Origin: Cytophagales bacterium
GTDB taxonomy: Bacteria > Bacteroidota > Bacteroidia > Cytophagales > Microscillaceae
Assembly: GCA_004293905.1 (NCBI GenBank)
Contig: RDZE01000033.1
Span: 1-63,974 of the forward strand
DNA length: 63,974 nt
Reading direction: 5' to 3'
The position numbers were made by a program, and so were the translations under genes. Positions 42,022 through 50,934 of this stretch are shown one piece after another. Below the pieces are notes generated by a model that saw only the letters and a list, made by a program, of their open reading frames with translations, ran no database searches and had not been told where the DNA came from. Each line of letters opens with the position of its first letter. Position 1 is the first letter of the stretch.

Positions 42022-44262
42022 ATGTCTTCCATTCATTTTTCTAAAATTGCCAATTTATTAGGCATTTCCGAACGTCAGGTAGCAGCTACAGTCAATTTAT
42101 TAGATGGTGGTGCTACGGTTCCCTTTCTTGCACGCTATCGCAAAGAAGTTACAGGCGGGCTCGATGAGGTGGCAATCGCTCAAATACGCGACCGCATACA
42201 CCAATTGCGCGAGTTAGACAAAAGGCGCGAAGCAATACTTAAGTCTATAGAAGAACAGGGTAAATTAACCCCAGAGTTGGCGCAACAAATAGCCGATGCC
42301 GAAACGATGAGCGTCTTAGAAGACCTTTACTTGCCCTACAAGCCCAAACGCCGTACACGTGCTACTATAGCTAAAGAAAAAGGGTTAGAACCTTTGGCGG
42401 AGTTGCTTTTCACACAAGGGAAAATCAATATATTGCAAGAAGCCCAAAAATACATCAGCCAAGAAAAAGGAGTCCTGAATGAAGAAGAAGCCTTAGCAGG
42501 TGCAAGGGACATCATCGCCGAAAAAGTAAATGAAGACACTCAAGCCAGAGCTACCATGCGCGAAACTTTTTGGAAAAAAGGAACTTATACTTGCAAGGTA
42601 ATCAAAGGAAAAGAAAAAGAAGCCCAAAAATACAAAGACTATTTTGAATGGTCGGAAAGTGTACTCAATGCGCCTTCGCATCGAGTATTGGCAATGCGTA
42701 GAGGCGAGGCTGAAATGGTATTGAGTCTTGATTTAGCCCCTGATGAAGAAATGAGTATAGAGCAGTTGGAGGCTTTGTTTGTCAAAGGCAACCAAGAAAG
42801 TAGCCAACAAGTAAAAATGGCAGTCCAAGATGCCTACAAACGCCTTCTGAAACCTTCTATGGAAACAGAAATAAGACTGCTTTCTAAACAAAAAGCCGAA
42901 GAAGAAGCCATTAAAGTTTTCTCTAAAAATTTGCGTGAATTATTGTTAGCTGCTCCTTTAGGTCAAAAAAATATTTTAGCTATAGACCCCGGTATTCGTA
43001 CAGGGTGCAAAGTAGTTTGTTTGGACAAACAAGGCAAGTTGCTTGCTCATGAGGTTATTTTCCCAGACCGCCGCGCTACCGAAGCCGCCGCAACCATTAA
43101 AGACTTAGTAAAACAATACCAAATAGAAGCCATCGCTGTAGGGAATGGCACTGCAAGCCGCGAAACAGAAACCTTTATCAAAAAAATAGGTTTGCCCAAA
43201 GAAATCCTTTTGGTGATGGTCAATGAAAGTGGTGCATCTATTTACTCTGCCTCTGAGGTAGCACGCGAAGAATTTCCTGACTATGATATTACTGTGCGTG
43301 GTGCTATTTCTATTGGACGCCGTCTTTCTGACCCACTCGCCGAATTGGTAAAGATAGACCCCAAATCGATAGGAGTAGGGCAATACCAGCACGATGTAGA
43401 CCAAAACGACCTCAAAAGAAGTCTTGATGAGGTAGTAATGAGTTGTGTGAATGCTGTGGGAGTAGAGTTGAATACGGCAAGTAAACAATTGCTTACTTAT
43501 GTTTCGGGCGTAGGACCTCAATTGGCGCAAAATATCATTGATTATCGCAATAAGAACGGAGCTTTCAGAAGCCGCGAAGACCTCAAAAGAGTACCACGTT
43601 TGGGGGACAAAGCCTACGAACAATGTGCGGGTTTCTTACGCATCAGAAATGCTGATAACCCCTTAGATACCAGTGCAGTACACCCTGAATCGTACAATAT
43701 TGTGGCAAAAATGACACAAGATTTACAATGCGAAATCAAAGATTTGATGACCAATGAAACTTTGCGCAAAAAAATAGACCTTAAAAAGTACGTAACTGAA
43801 CAAGTAGGTTTGCCTACTTTGCAAGATATTTTGGACGAATTAGCCAAACCCGGCAGAGACCCCCGCGAACAATTCGAAAGTTTTGAGTTTGCTGAAGGCA
43901 TCAACGAAATAGATGATGTGAAGGCAGGTATGCAATTGAATGGTATCGTTACGAATGTTACTAATTTTGGAGCATTTGTAGATATAGGTGTGCATGTAAA
44001 TGGCTTGATACACATCAGTAATATGGGACAATATGTAAAAGACCCTAACGAAATACTAAAAGTAGGGCAGAAAATAGTGGCTACGGTTGTGGAGGTAGAT
44101 ATAGAACGTAAGCGTATTGCACTTTCATTGGGCAATAGCTTCAAGAAACAAGCAACTGACCACAATAAAAAAGAAAAACAGACTGCTAATACTTCCCAAA
44201 AAAGCTCCTCGAAAGATGATTGGCAAAATCAATTGGAGGCACTGAAAGGCAAATTCAGATAG
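42022..44262 (+). CDS. tex: Tex-family RNA-binding transcription factor
   Basis: This 746-residue protein has the Tex order: an N-terminal helical domain (VPFLARYRKEVTGGLDE), a YqgF-like RNase H fold (ILAIDPGIRTGCKVV near 315, then IAVGNGTASRETETF and NESGASIYSASEVAREEFPD), helix-hairpin-helix segments (GPQLAQNIIDYRNKNGAFRSREDLKRV) and an S1 RNA-binding domain near 640-710 (GMQLNGIVTNVTNFGAFVDIGVHVNGLIHIS). A Ser/Lys-rich tail follows. Tex proteins bind nucleic acids and affect transcription or RNA turnover; their exact role varies. It stands alone, with a hairpin terminator after it and a candidate -7 box before it. Confidence 0.96.
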   Translation: MSSIHFSKIANLLGISERQVAATVNLLDGGATVPFLARYRKEVTGGLDEVAIAQIRDRIHQLRELDKRREAILKSIEEQGKLTPELAQQIADAETMSVLEDLYLPYKPKRRTRATIAKEKGLEPLAELLFTQGKINILQEAQKYISQEKGVLNEEEALAGARDIIAEKVNEDTQARATMRETFWKKGTYTCKVIKGKEKEAQKYKDYFEWSESVLNAPSHRVLAMRRGEAEMVLSLDLAPDEEMSIEQLEALFVKGNQESSQQVKMAVQDAYKRLLKPSMETEIRLLSKQKAEEEAIKVFSKNLRELLLAAPLGQKNILAIDPGIRTGCKVVCLDKQGKLLAHEVIFPDRRATEAAATIKDLVKQYQIEAIAVGNGTASRETETFIKKIGLPKEILLVMVNESGASIYSASEVAREEFPDYDITVRGAISIGRRLSDPLAELVKIDPKSIGVGQYQHDVDQNDLKRSLDEVVMSCVNAVGVELNTASKQLLTYVSGVGPQLAQNIIDYRNKNGAFRSREDLKRVPRLGDKAYEQCAGFLRIRNADNPLDTSAVHPESYNIVAKMTQDLQCEIKDLMTNETLRKKIDLKKYVTEQVGLPTLQDILDELAKPGRDPREQFESFEFAEGINEIDDVKAGMQLNGIVTNVTNFGAFVDIGVHVNGLIHISNMGQYVKDPNEILKVGQKIVATVVEVDIERKRIALSLGNSFKKQATDHNKKEKQTANTSQKSSSKDDWQNQLEALKGKFR

Positions 44263-44270
44263 AAATACAA

Positions 44271-44301
44271 AAGAGGCTACCCAAAATAGCCTCTTTTTTT
44301 T
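44271..44301 (+). terminator. Rho-independent terminator after tex
   Basis: AAGAGGCTA (44271-44279) pairs with TAGCCTCTT (44287-44295) around a seven-base loop and is followed by a run of T to 44301. It lies nine bases after the tex stop. The DUF4382 gene converges on it, so it may act on both transcripts. Confidence 0.82.
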
Positions 44302-44355
44302 ATGGGTTTTAATTTAGAATTGAGTTATCTCATTCAAGTTGTATAAAAATGAAGT

Positions 44356-45156
44356 TTATTGACTGATAGTAACCGTGCCTAAATCGGTAGAACTACCTAT
44401 ATTGACAGTGATGTTATTAAGTGTTTTGGTCTGATAACCTTCTTTTGGAACTAATACTACTTTATAAGTACCTGCTTTTAAGCCTTGTACTAAAAATTTT
44501 CCTTCTTTATTAGGGTATGCACTTACAGAGTCTTGTGCGGAAGAGATGGCATACACAACAGGGTCAGCTTGTAAGGGGCTTACAGTACCTTTGATGCCTC
44601 CTGTTTCGGCTTTCACGATTGTTCTAATGACAGGTTTTAGGCTATAACTACCATTGCCTGAGAGTACTATGGAGCGAGCCGCGTCAAAATCTAAAATGAT
44701 TTTATAAGTAACACCTTCCTCAAAAGTGGTATTAATGAGTAGTTTTAAACCCGACTGCATAGCAGAAGGAGTAGCTAAAGCATAATCTTTCCCTGAAACT
44801 TTAATAGTGTTATTATTACCCAAAACAAGTCTTATTTGAGATATTTTACCAGAAGGAATTTCTACATCGGTGAGCAAGGTGTCCAAACCATTTGTAAAAT
44901 CGAGGATATTATAAATACCGGGTTTTAATAGGTCTAATTTTACCCAACCTTTGTCATTATTGCCTGCGCTTCCGTCAGTGTGAATTTCCACGCCTTGTAT
45001 GTCTATGTTAATAGCGTCATAATCAGCAGGTGCGTCAGTAATGCTTACTTGCAAGCGTGAAGTGCCACCATTATTTTTATTACAAGCTGTAAAAAAAACA
45101 GAGGAGAGCAATAAAAGTAAGAATAAGTTGAAGGGATATTTTTTTGTCATAATCAC
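44356..45156 (-). CDS. DUF4382 lipoprotein with carboxypeptidase-regulatory-like domain
   Basis: The 266-residue protein has a signal peptide with a lipobox-like FTAC (Cys about 25, followed by NKNN), so it is a lipoprotein. The DUF4382 domain follows: RLQVSITDAPADYDAINIDIQGVEIHTDG, then KLDLLKPGIYNILDFTNGLDTLL and PSGKISQIRLVLGNNNTI. After about residue 185 a second beta-sandwich of the carboxypeptidase-regulatory type begins GIKGTVSPLQADPVVYAIS and includes GLKAGTYKVVLVP. Both domains are common on Bacteroidota surface proteins with unknown roles. M1 could also be the ATG two codons later. It is monocistronic and convergent with tex. Confidence 0.88.
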   Translation of the reverse strand: MIMTKKYPFNLFLLLLLSSVFFTACNKNNGGTSRLQVSITDAPADYDAINIDIQGVEIHTDGSAGNNDKGWVKLDLLKPGIYNILDFTNGLDTLLTDVEIPSGKISQIRLVLGNNNTIKVSGKDYALATPSAMQSGLKLLINTTFEEGVTYKIILDFDAARSIVLSGNGSYSLKPVIRTIVKAETGGIKGTVSPLQADPVVYAISSAQDSVSAYPNKEGKFLVQGLKAGTYKVVLVPKEGYQTKTLNNITVNIGSSTDLGTVTISQ

Positions 45157-45232
45157 TGTTGTATTTTTTGAATATTTATTGATAATAGAATTTACAATAC
45201 GTATTTATAAGCAAAAAGTTATGATTTATCCC

Positions 45233-46456
45233 CTATTTTAACATTTTGATTGCGGATTGTATGCCTACTGCAAGTTGGTCTATTTCAGAGAGAGTGTTGT
45301 ACATAGCAAAAGAAGCCCTCACAGTACCCTTAATACCCAAATGAGCCATTAGAGGCTGCGCGCAATGGTGCCCTGTTCTTACGGCAATGCCTTTAGCATC
45401 GAGCAGTGTGCCCAAATCGCCATGATGACAACCCTCTACTACAAAAGAAACGACACTTACTTTTTGCGCCGCCGTACCTATGATGCTGAGCCCCTCGATG
45501 GCATTCAGTTGTTTGGTAGCGTGTTGTAGTAGTTGGTCTTCGTGCGCATGGATATTTTGTTTGCCTATTTTTTGCACATAGTCCAACCCAGCTTTGAAGG
45601 CAATTACATCGGCTATGTTAGGCGTACCTGCTTCAAACTTGAAAGGTAGCCCGTTGTAAGTTGTTTTTTCAAAACTGACCTCTTTAATCATCTCTCCACC
45701 GCCATGGTAAGGGGGCATGGCTTCAAGTATTTTTCTTTTTCCATACAAAGCCCCTACGCCTGTAGGCGCGTATACTTTGTGCCCTGAGAAAGCATAAAAA
45801 TCACAATCCAACTCTTGCACATCTATGTCTAAATGTACAGCACCTTGCGCGCCGTCTATCACTACGATTGCACCTTTTTGATGGGCTAAATCTATTATTT
45901 TTTTGATAGGGTGAATAGAGCCTAAGGCATTGGAAGCGTGCGCTATGGATACGATTTTGGTACGCTCACTGAGCATTTTTTCATAGGCTTGGAGTTCTAA
46001 TTCGCCTTTTTCGTTGATGGGTATTACTTTCAAAATTGCTTTTTTGCGTTCGCAAAGCATTTGCCAAGGTACAATGTTGGAGTGGTGTTCCATTACAGAG
46101 AGTATAATTTCATCACCCTCTTGTATTTGGCTTTCGCCGTAGGTATTGGCTATGAGGTTGATGGCTTCTGTAACTCCTCTTAGTAGTATAATTTCGTCTG
46201 CGGAGTCAGCTCCTAAGAAATGACGTATGGTTTCGCGGGCTTGTTCGTACTCTTCAGTAGCTTTGGCGGCTAAGTAGTGCGCGCCTCTATGTATATTAGC
46301 ATTGCTTTGTTTATAATAATTAAGCAGTGTATCTATGACAATTTGTGGTTTTTGGGAGGTGGCGGCATTGTCTAAATAGACCAATGGTTTTTGGTGGGCA
46401 GTAGTTTGTAATATGGGGAAGTCTTGGCGTATTGCCTCTACATCATAGCGCATCAT
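45233..46456 (-). CDS. sufS: SufS-type cysteine desulfurase
   Basis: This 407-residue PLP enzyme provides sulfur from cysteine for Fe-S clusters. It has YLDNAATSQKPQIVIDTL near the N-terminus, ILSVMEHHSNIVPWQ, IVVIDGAQGAVHLDIDVQ and FYAFSGHKVYAPTG with the PLP lysine. The catalytic Cys is in AVRTGHHCAQPLM. The layout is type II (SufS/CsdA). In most Bacteroidota it lies in a sufBCDS cluster; here no other suf gene is within the window. It sits between the DUF4382 lipoprotein and the MASE1 kinase, with short A+T-rich gaps on either side. Confidence 0.92.
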   Translation of the reverse strand: MMRYDVEAIRQDFPILQTTAHQKPLVYLDNAATSQKPQIVIDTLLNYYKQSNANIHRGAHYLAAKATEEYEQARETIRHFLGADSADEIILLRGVTEAINLIANTYGESQIQEGDEIILSVMEHHSNIVPWQMLCERKKAILKVIPINEKGELELQAYEKMLSERTKIVSIAHASNALGSIHPIKKIIDLAHQKGAIVVIDGAQGAVHLDIDVQELDCDFYAFSGHKVYAPTGVGALYGKRKILEAMPPYHGGGEMIKEVSFEKTTYNGLPFKFEAGTPNIADVIAFKAGLDYVQKIGKQNIHAHEDQLLQHATKQLNAIEGLSIIGTAAQKVSVVSFVVEGCHHGDLGTLLDAKGIAVRTGHHCAQPLMAHLGIKGTVRASFAMYNTLSEIDQLAVGIQSAIKMLK

Positions 46457-46535
46457 TGTTTTATTTTTATGTTTTTTACTATTTTTAAAACCATAATTTT
46501 TAGAAAAAAGTTAGATAACTTTCGTAAAAAAAGCA

Positions 46536-48560
46536 TTAGGCTTGTATTTGTGGCAGTATTATTTTGAAGGTAGTGCCTATTTTTTCGGTACTATCTATGT
46601 GCAATGTTCCTTGCAATTTTTCTATATTGAGCCTTACAATATAAAGCCCTAAACCAGAGCCATCAGATTTGGCAGTACCTCTATAGAACATATCGAATAT
46701 CTTTGGTAGGTGTTCTTCTTTGATACCTATGCCATTGTCCTGAATTATGATAATGGCTTCGTTTTCGTTGGTAGTGATGTCGAAGTGTAAAAAATTGGGT
46801 TTTTTTTCTGTATCTTGGTATTTGATGGCATTAGAAATAAAATTTTTAAGAATAATGCCCAACCGAAAAGGGTCATTGAAATAATCTGCGTGGTGGTGTA
46901 TTTTTATTTGTAAATCTATATTTTGTGCCAAATCTATGTATTTGAGTTCATCAAAGGTTTGTTGAATTATTTTTTCAAAATCTATCTTGTCTATGCTTAG
47001 TACTTGGTTCAGGGTACGCGAATAAGTGAGTACAGTTTGTATGAAATGGTCTAATTTATGCACTCTATCGCCAATGTATAAAAGGTATTCGTGTGTATTT
47101 TCAGGTTCAATATTAATCATATCTAACAGACCTAACACAGAGGCTAAAGGCGCGCGCAAATCGTGCGAAACTTTATACACAAAATTATCAAGTTCAAAAT
47201 TTCGTGATTTTAATTCTTGCAAAGTTTTTCGGAGGTCATCTTCTACTTTTTTGCGCGTGGTTATGTCCCGAAGAATAGTAATCACTTCTTCTTCTCCACT
47301 TTTGCATATCCTTATTTCGTAAGTGTGCCCCTCCAAGTCTATTTCTATAAATTCGCTGAAACCTGTATCAAGTGTTTTGTTTATTTTTTGCTTAAAATTT
47401 TGGATTACATCGGGGTTCAGTGGCAATTCGCCTATGTGTGTGCTGATGACTACCTGTTTAAAAATGCGGAATATTTGTTCAAACTCTATTTTATAATCCA
47501 GATAATGCCCTTCGCGGTCTAATCTTAGAATAGTATCTGGAATTCCATCTAACAAAGCTCTGCTTCTTTTGTCGTTAATGTGCAATTGCTCCAAGTGTTT
47601 TTTCTGTATTTCCATTCCCTGCCTCAATTCTTCTTCATTGGCACTGAGTTCTTCATTGAGCGATTCTTGTACTTTCAGCGACTCTTGTAACTGTTGGTAC
47701 ATATAGTTTTTTTCAGCTTGTATAGCCGTTACCAAAATGCCTATAAAAGCTACAGAAGTGATATACAACCAAAATAAGACTAAATTGGCATACCAATCGG
47801 TAATTTCCGAAGGCTCAACATATAAAATGACATCAAAAAAGGCAATAATCACCAATACCAAAATAGCCAATGTCGTAATGTGGGTTTCATAGCGTAGGCT
47901 GATCCATATCAAAAAGGGAAAAGGGACAAAAGTGATAGGCAAACTTGCATTATTAGACAAAGACAGTATATTAAATGAAATAAGGGAAGAAATGATAAGC
48001 AACAAAAACATTAACAACAGTTGAGGTTTCAAATACTCTTTGTATATTTCCTTTCTAAAAGTGAGCAATAGCGGTGTGATGAGCAATACGCCACTAAAAT
48101 CGCCTGCTAACCATATCCATGCTGAATTAAAAAAAGAAGTAATAGGTATTTTTCCTACCATTATCAAAATACCTATCCCATTGATAGCAGCTAAAAAAGC
48201 ACCTACCAATGCCCCTAAAAGTAAAAACAATACAAAATCTTGAGATTTATTAAACTCACCTTGAAAACCTTGCTTTTTCAATAAAACACTACTCAAATAA
48301 TAGCTAAAGGTATTTCCAAAGGCTATGCCCAATGCCACCCATAAAGGAGAATGAGCAACCCACCAATTAACCAAAAAAGCTCCTAAAAAGATACTGATTA
48401 AAAATTGCTGATGATAGCGCAAAAACACAAACAAGGCAATACCAGAAGGAATCCAAATAAGACTAATGTCTTTGCCAAAACAAGCATAAGTTAATCCTAA
48501 ATAACCCGAAAGATAATAACCTAAAAATACGAAAATATGGTATAACACTTTAAGCCACAT
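46536..48560 (-). CDS. MASE1-PAS sensor histidine kinase
   Basis: The 674-residue protein has an N-terminal multi-helix region (about 1-290) of the MASE1 type: YHIFVFLGYYLSGYLGLTYACFG, ISLIWIPSGIALFVFLRY and several more membrane segments. A short coiled coil, then a PAS-like region (about 330-440: LLDGIPDTILRLDREGHYLDY), follows. The dimerisation domain has the phospho-acceptor His in FVYKVSHDLRAPLASVLGLL. The ATPase end has NFISNAIKYQD (N box), IIIQDNGIGIKEEHLPKIFDMFYRG (G1 and F boxes) and SDGSGLGLYIV (G2). All kinase motifs are present. No response regulator is nearby, so the partner is unknown. The signal is likely sensed within or near the membrane. Confidence 0.92.
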   Translation of the reverse strand: MWLKVLYHIFVFLGYYLSGYLGLTYACFGKDISLIWIPSGIALFVFLRYHQQFLISIFLGAFLVNWWVAHSPLWVALGIAFGNTFSYYLSSVLLKKQGFQGEFNKSQDFVLFLLLGALVGAFLAAINGIGILIMVGKIPITSFFNSAWIWLAGDFSGVLLITPLLLTFRKEIYKEYLKPQLLLMFLLLIISSLISFNILSLSNNASLPITFVPFPFLIWISLRYETHITTLAILVLVIIAFFDVILYVEPSEITDWYANLVLFWLYITSVAFIGILVTAIQAEKNYMYQQLQESLKVQESLNEELSANEEELRQGMEIQKKHLEQLHINDKRSRALLDGIPDTILRLDREGHYLDYKIEFEQIFRIFKQVVISTHIGELPLNPDVIQNFKQKINKTLDTGFSEFIEIDLEGHTYEIRICKSGEEEVITILRDITTRKKVEDDLRKTLQELKSRNFELDNFVYKVSHDLRAPLASVLGLLDMINIEPENTHEYLLYIGDRVHKLDHFIQTVLTYSRTLNQVLSIDKIDFEKIIQQTFDELKYIDLAQNIDLQIKIHHHADYFNDPFRLGIILKNFISNAIKYQDTEKKPNFLHFDITTNENEAIIIIQDNGIGIKEEHLPKIFDMFYRGTAKSDGSGLGLYIVRLNIEKLQGTLHIDSTEKIGTTFKIILPQIQA

Positions 48561-48637
48561 TGCATAGCAAAATAAGAAATGATAATCAAATATAATGCTT
48601 TTTTATGAGAAAATAACGAAAAAAATAAACTTTTTTA

Positions 48638-48645
48638 TACCTTTG
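48638..48645 (+). promoter_or_regulatory. Possible -7 box (TACCTTTG) for def-gmk
   Basis: TACCTTTG matches the consensus and lies 38 bases before the def start. No TTG is visible at the expected -33 spacing. Confidence 0.45.
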
Positions 48646-48683
48646 TTCTTTTTATTACATCACATTGTTTAGTTCAGAAAGAT

Positions 48684-49244
48684 ATGATACTTCCTATAGT
48701 TGCTTATGGCGACCCAGTACTGAAAAAAAAAGCAAACGATATCGACCCTCAAGATAACTCTCTCGATTTGAAAGCACTCATCGAGAATATGTTCGAAACC
48801 ATGTATGCAGCCAGCGGTGTAGGGTTAGCCGCTCCGCAAATAGGGCTTAGTCTGCGCCTATTTGTAGTAGATGCCGAGCCTATGGACGAACAAAACCTCA
48901 AAGGATTCAAAAAAGTATTCATTAACCCTCAAATCATAGAAGAACAAGGCAATGCTTGGGCTTTTGAAGAAGGCTGTCTTAGTATTCCTCATATCCGCGA
49001 AAACGTAGAAAGGCTGCCCAAAATAAAAATCAAGTATTTCGATGAAAATTGGCAACCTCAAGAAGCCGAGTACGATGGCATGGCGGCACGTGTCATTCAG
49101 CACGAATACGACCACATAGAAGGCATATTATTTACTGACCACCTTAGTAGTTTTAAAAAAACAATGCTCAGAAAAAGATTGAGTAGCATCAGCAATGGAC
49201 AAGTAAAAGCAGACTACAAAATGAAATTTTATCACAAAAAGTAA
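48684..49244 (+). CDS. def: Peptide deformylase
   Basis: The 186-residue iron- or zinc-dependent enzyme removes the formyl group from the N-terminus of new proteins. The three family motifs are clear: GVGLAAPQIGLSLR near residue 48, EEGCLSIPHIR near 94 (metal Cys), and VIQHEYDHIEGILF near 135 (HEYDH, two metal His and the catalytic Glu). The length is typical. It is the first gene of a def-gmk pair. A -7 box is visible upstream, and the gene is divergent from the MASE1 kinase. Confidence 0.97.
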   Translation: MILPIVAYGDPVLKKKANDIDPQDNSLDLKALIENMFETMYAASGVGLAAPQIGLSLRLFVVDAEPMDEQNLKGFKKVFINPQIIEEQGNAWAFEEGCLSIPHIRENVERLPKIKIKYFDENWQPQEAEYDGMAARVIQHEYDHIEGILFTDHLSSFKKTMLRKRLSSISNGQVKADYKMKFYHKK

Positions 49245-49246
49245 TT

Positions 49247-49813
49247 ATGTCCAAAATCATCATTTTTTCAGCTCCTTCTGGCGCAGGTAAAACCACTATA
49301 GTACAACATCTTTTGCAAAAATTCCCCAAAGAACTTGCTTTTTCGGTGTCGGCTTGCACGCGTGCGCCACGCCCCAACGAGGTCAATGGCAAAGATTATT
49401 ATTTTCTCTCGCCCGAAGATTTCAAAAAACGCATTGAAGAAAATGCCTTTGCAGAGTGGGAAGAAGTATACGAAAATATGCTGTATGGCACACTCAAAAG
49501 TGAAATAGAAAAACTATGGGCTTTGGGCAAAACGATACTCTTTGATGTAGATGTGAAAGGGGGCTTACAACTCAAAAAAACATATCCACATAATAGTTTG
49601 GCTGTTTTTGTAAAACCGCCTTCCATAGAAACCCTCATAGAAAGACTCAAACAAAGACGTACAGAAAACGAGGCACAACTACAAAGGCGCATCGCTCGCA
49701 TGCGCGAAGAGATGCAATACGAACCCCAATTTGACCACATTATCCTCAATAAAAACCTTGAGGAGGCTTTTGCAGAGGCAATTGCCCTCACACAAAATTT
49801 TTTAGGCTCTTAG
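49247..49813 (+). CDS. gmk: Guanylate kinase
   Basis: This 188-residue kinase phosphorylates GMP to GDP. It opens KIIIFSAPSGAGKTTIVQHLL, the P-loop near residues 8-16, followed by SACTRAPRPNEVNGKDYYFLS (the GMP-binding tyrosine region), FAEWEEVYENMLYGTLKSEI, and ILFDVDVKGGLQLK. The later RRIARMREEM supplies the lid arginines. It starts two bases after the def stop, so the two are translationally coupled. It converges with the small SpoIIAA-like gene; the 116-base gap has no convincing hairpin. Confidence 0.97.
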   Translation: MSKIIIFSAPSGAGKTTIVQHLLQKFPKELAFSVSACTRAPRPNEVNGKDYYFLSPEDFKKRIEENAFAEWEEVYENMLYGTLKSEIEKLWALGKTILFDVDVKGGLQLKKTYPHNSLAVFVKPPSIETLIERLKQRRTENEAQLQRRIARMREEMQYEPQFDHIILNKNLEEAFAEAIALTQNFLGS

Positions 49814-49929
49814 ATTATGTGTATTAGCAATTTTATGAATCTTTTTTATAGTTTTTTATTAAAAACAAATTTTGATTTTGATAAGATAGGAAACTATTTA
49901 CCAATCAATGAACCCATTTTTAGAAAAAA

Positions 49930-50337
49930 TTAGTCCTCAAAAAGCCATTTTAAAGCCAATTCTTCATTATCAAAATACAATACTTTCACGGCTGCCTGTT
50001 TGTTTTCTTCTACAAATTGTTCTATAGAAATTTGTGAAAAAAGGTCTTTACTGATTATAAAAGCTATTTTTTTTACATCTTTTTCTGCTATCATTGGAAA
50101 AACATGAGATGCAACCCATTCTTGAACATCGGGAGAAATTGAAAAGTTAAATTCAGACGTATTTACCAAATGAAAAGACGCATCAACTTGATATGCTAAG
50201 TTATTTACCCAAAGCACCAATTTTTTATATTCTTCATTAGTCATTGCTTCCGTCTGGTCGTTCCAAGTGTGTTTAAACAACGAATTTTTTTCGTCATATT
50301 CAACCTTTACAATGTGATTTTGACCTAGTATTTTCAT
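49930..50337 (-). CDS. Small SpoIIAA/STAS-like protein, unknown function
   Basis: The 135-residue soluble protein alternates strands and helices in a way that recalls the SpoIIAA-like or STAS family of Bacteroidota: NHIVKVEYDEKNSLFKHTWNDQT as early strands, then HLVNTSEFNFSISPDVQEWV, KKIAFIISKDLFSQISIEQFV and a final VKVLYFDNEELALKWLFED. No classical STAS phosphorylation serine motif can be pointed out with certainty. The family is often seen in Cytophagales with no known role. It is the last gene of the seven-gene minus run, 45 bases after YceI. Given the SpoIIE phosphatases in the window, a partner-switch role is conceivable but unproven. Confidence 0.6.
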   Translation of the reverse strand: MKILGQNHIVKVEYDEKNSLFKHTWNDQTEAMTNEEYKKLVLWVNNLAYQVDASFHLVNTSEFNFSISPDVQEWVASHVFPMIAEKDVKKIAFIISKDLFSQISIEQFVEENKQAAVKVLYFDNEELALKWLFED

Positions 50338-50382
50338 GTTTTTTGAGATAAAAATAAAAATAGAATATTGTATTTATAAAAT

Positions 50383-50925
50383 TTATTTTACTACTGAAAG
50401 ACTAATGCTTACCTTTACTTTGTCATCGAGCACCATACTTTTATCACCTACCCCAAAATCTAAGCGATTGATTTCGAAACTACCTGAAAAAATAGCATTC
50501 GAGCCACTTTCCTGAAATGAAAACGGCATCTGTACAGTTTTAGTCGTACCTTTTATGGTAAGGTCGAATGTACCTACATATTGCCCGCCGCCTTTGTGTA
50601 AAAAAGATACACTCTTCATGCGAATGGTAGGGTATTGTGCTACATTGAAATAATCTGCCGCCTTGAGGTGTTTGTCGCGTGCAGTGATGCCCGTTTCGAG
50701 CGTATTTACATCTACAGAGGCTGAAATAGTAGCACTTTGTAAGTTTTGCAGGTCAAAATAAACAGAAGCCGTCATTCCGTATAACTGCCCATCTACATTG
50801 AAACCTGCATTGCGAATGGTAAAAGATACACTGCCTTTTTGTGGCTTCCAATGTGTTTGAGCTTGCAGGGGTAATAGCGTTATATACCCCAACAAGCAAT
50901 AAATAATGACTATTTTTTGATTCAT
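50383..50925 (-). CDS. YceI-family periplasmic lipocalin-like protein
   Basis: This 180-residue exported protein has a signal peptide (LLPLQAQTH). The YceI pattern follows: GSVSFTIRNAGFNVDGQLYG, ISASVDVNTLETGITARDKHLKAADYFNVAQYPTI in pieces, then GTFDLTIKGTTKTVQMPFSF and GSFEINRLDFGVGD. The eight-stranded barrel of this family binds isoprenoid-like lipids, and some members respond to acid or osmotic stress. It follows the cyclophilin by nine bases. The ligand here is not known. Confidence 0.92.
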   Translation of the reverse strand: MNQKIVIIYCLLGYITLLPLQAQTHWKPQKGSVSFTIRNAGFNVDGQLYGMTASVYFDLQNLQSATISASVDVNTLETGITARDKHLKAADYFNVAQYPTIRMKSVSFLHKGGGQYVGTFDLTIKGTTKTVQMPFSFQESGSNAIFSGSFEINRLDFGVGDKSMVLDDKVKVSISLSVVK

Positions 50926-50934
50926 AACTTTGTT

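Noticed and set aside
43105..44165. Two long frames on the minus strand opposite tex
   Set aside because: They are mirror frames of a well-conserved gene and show cysteine- and tyrosine-rich, low-logic sequence.
49814..49929. Search for a terminator or RNA gene between gmk and the SpoIIAA-like gene
   Set aside because: Only A+T-rich sequence is seen, with no strong stem or tRNA-like arms.
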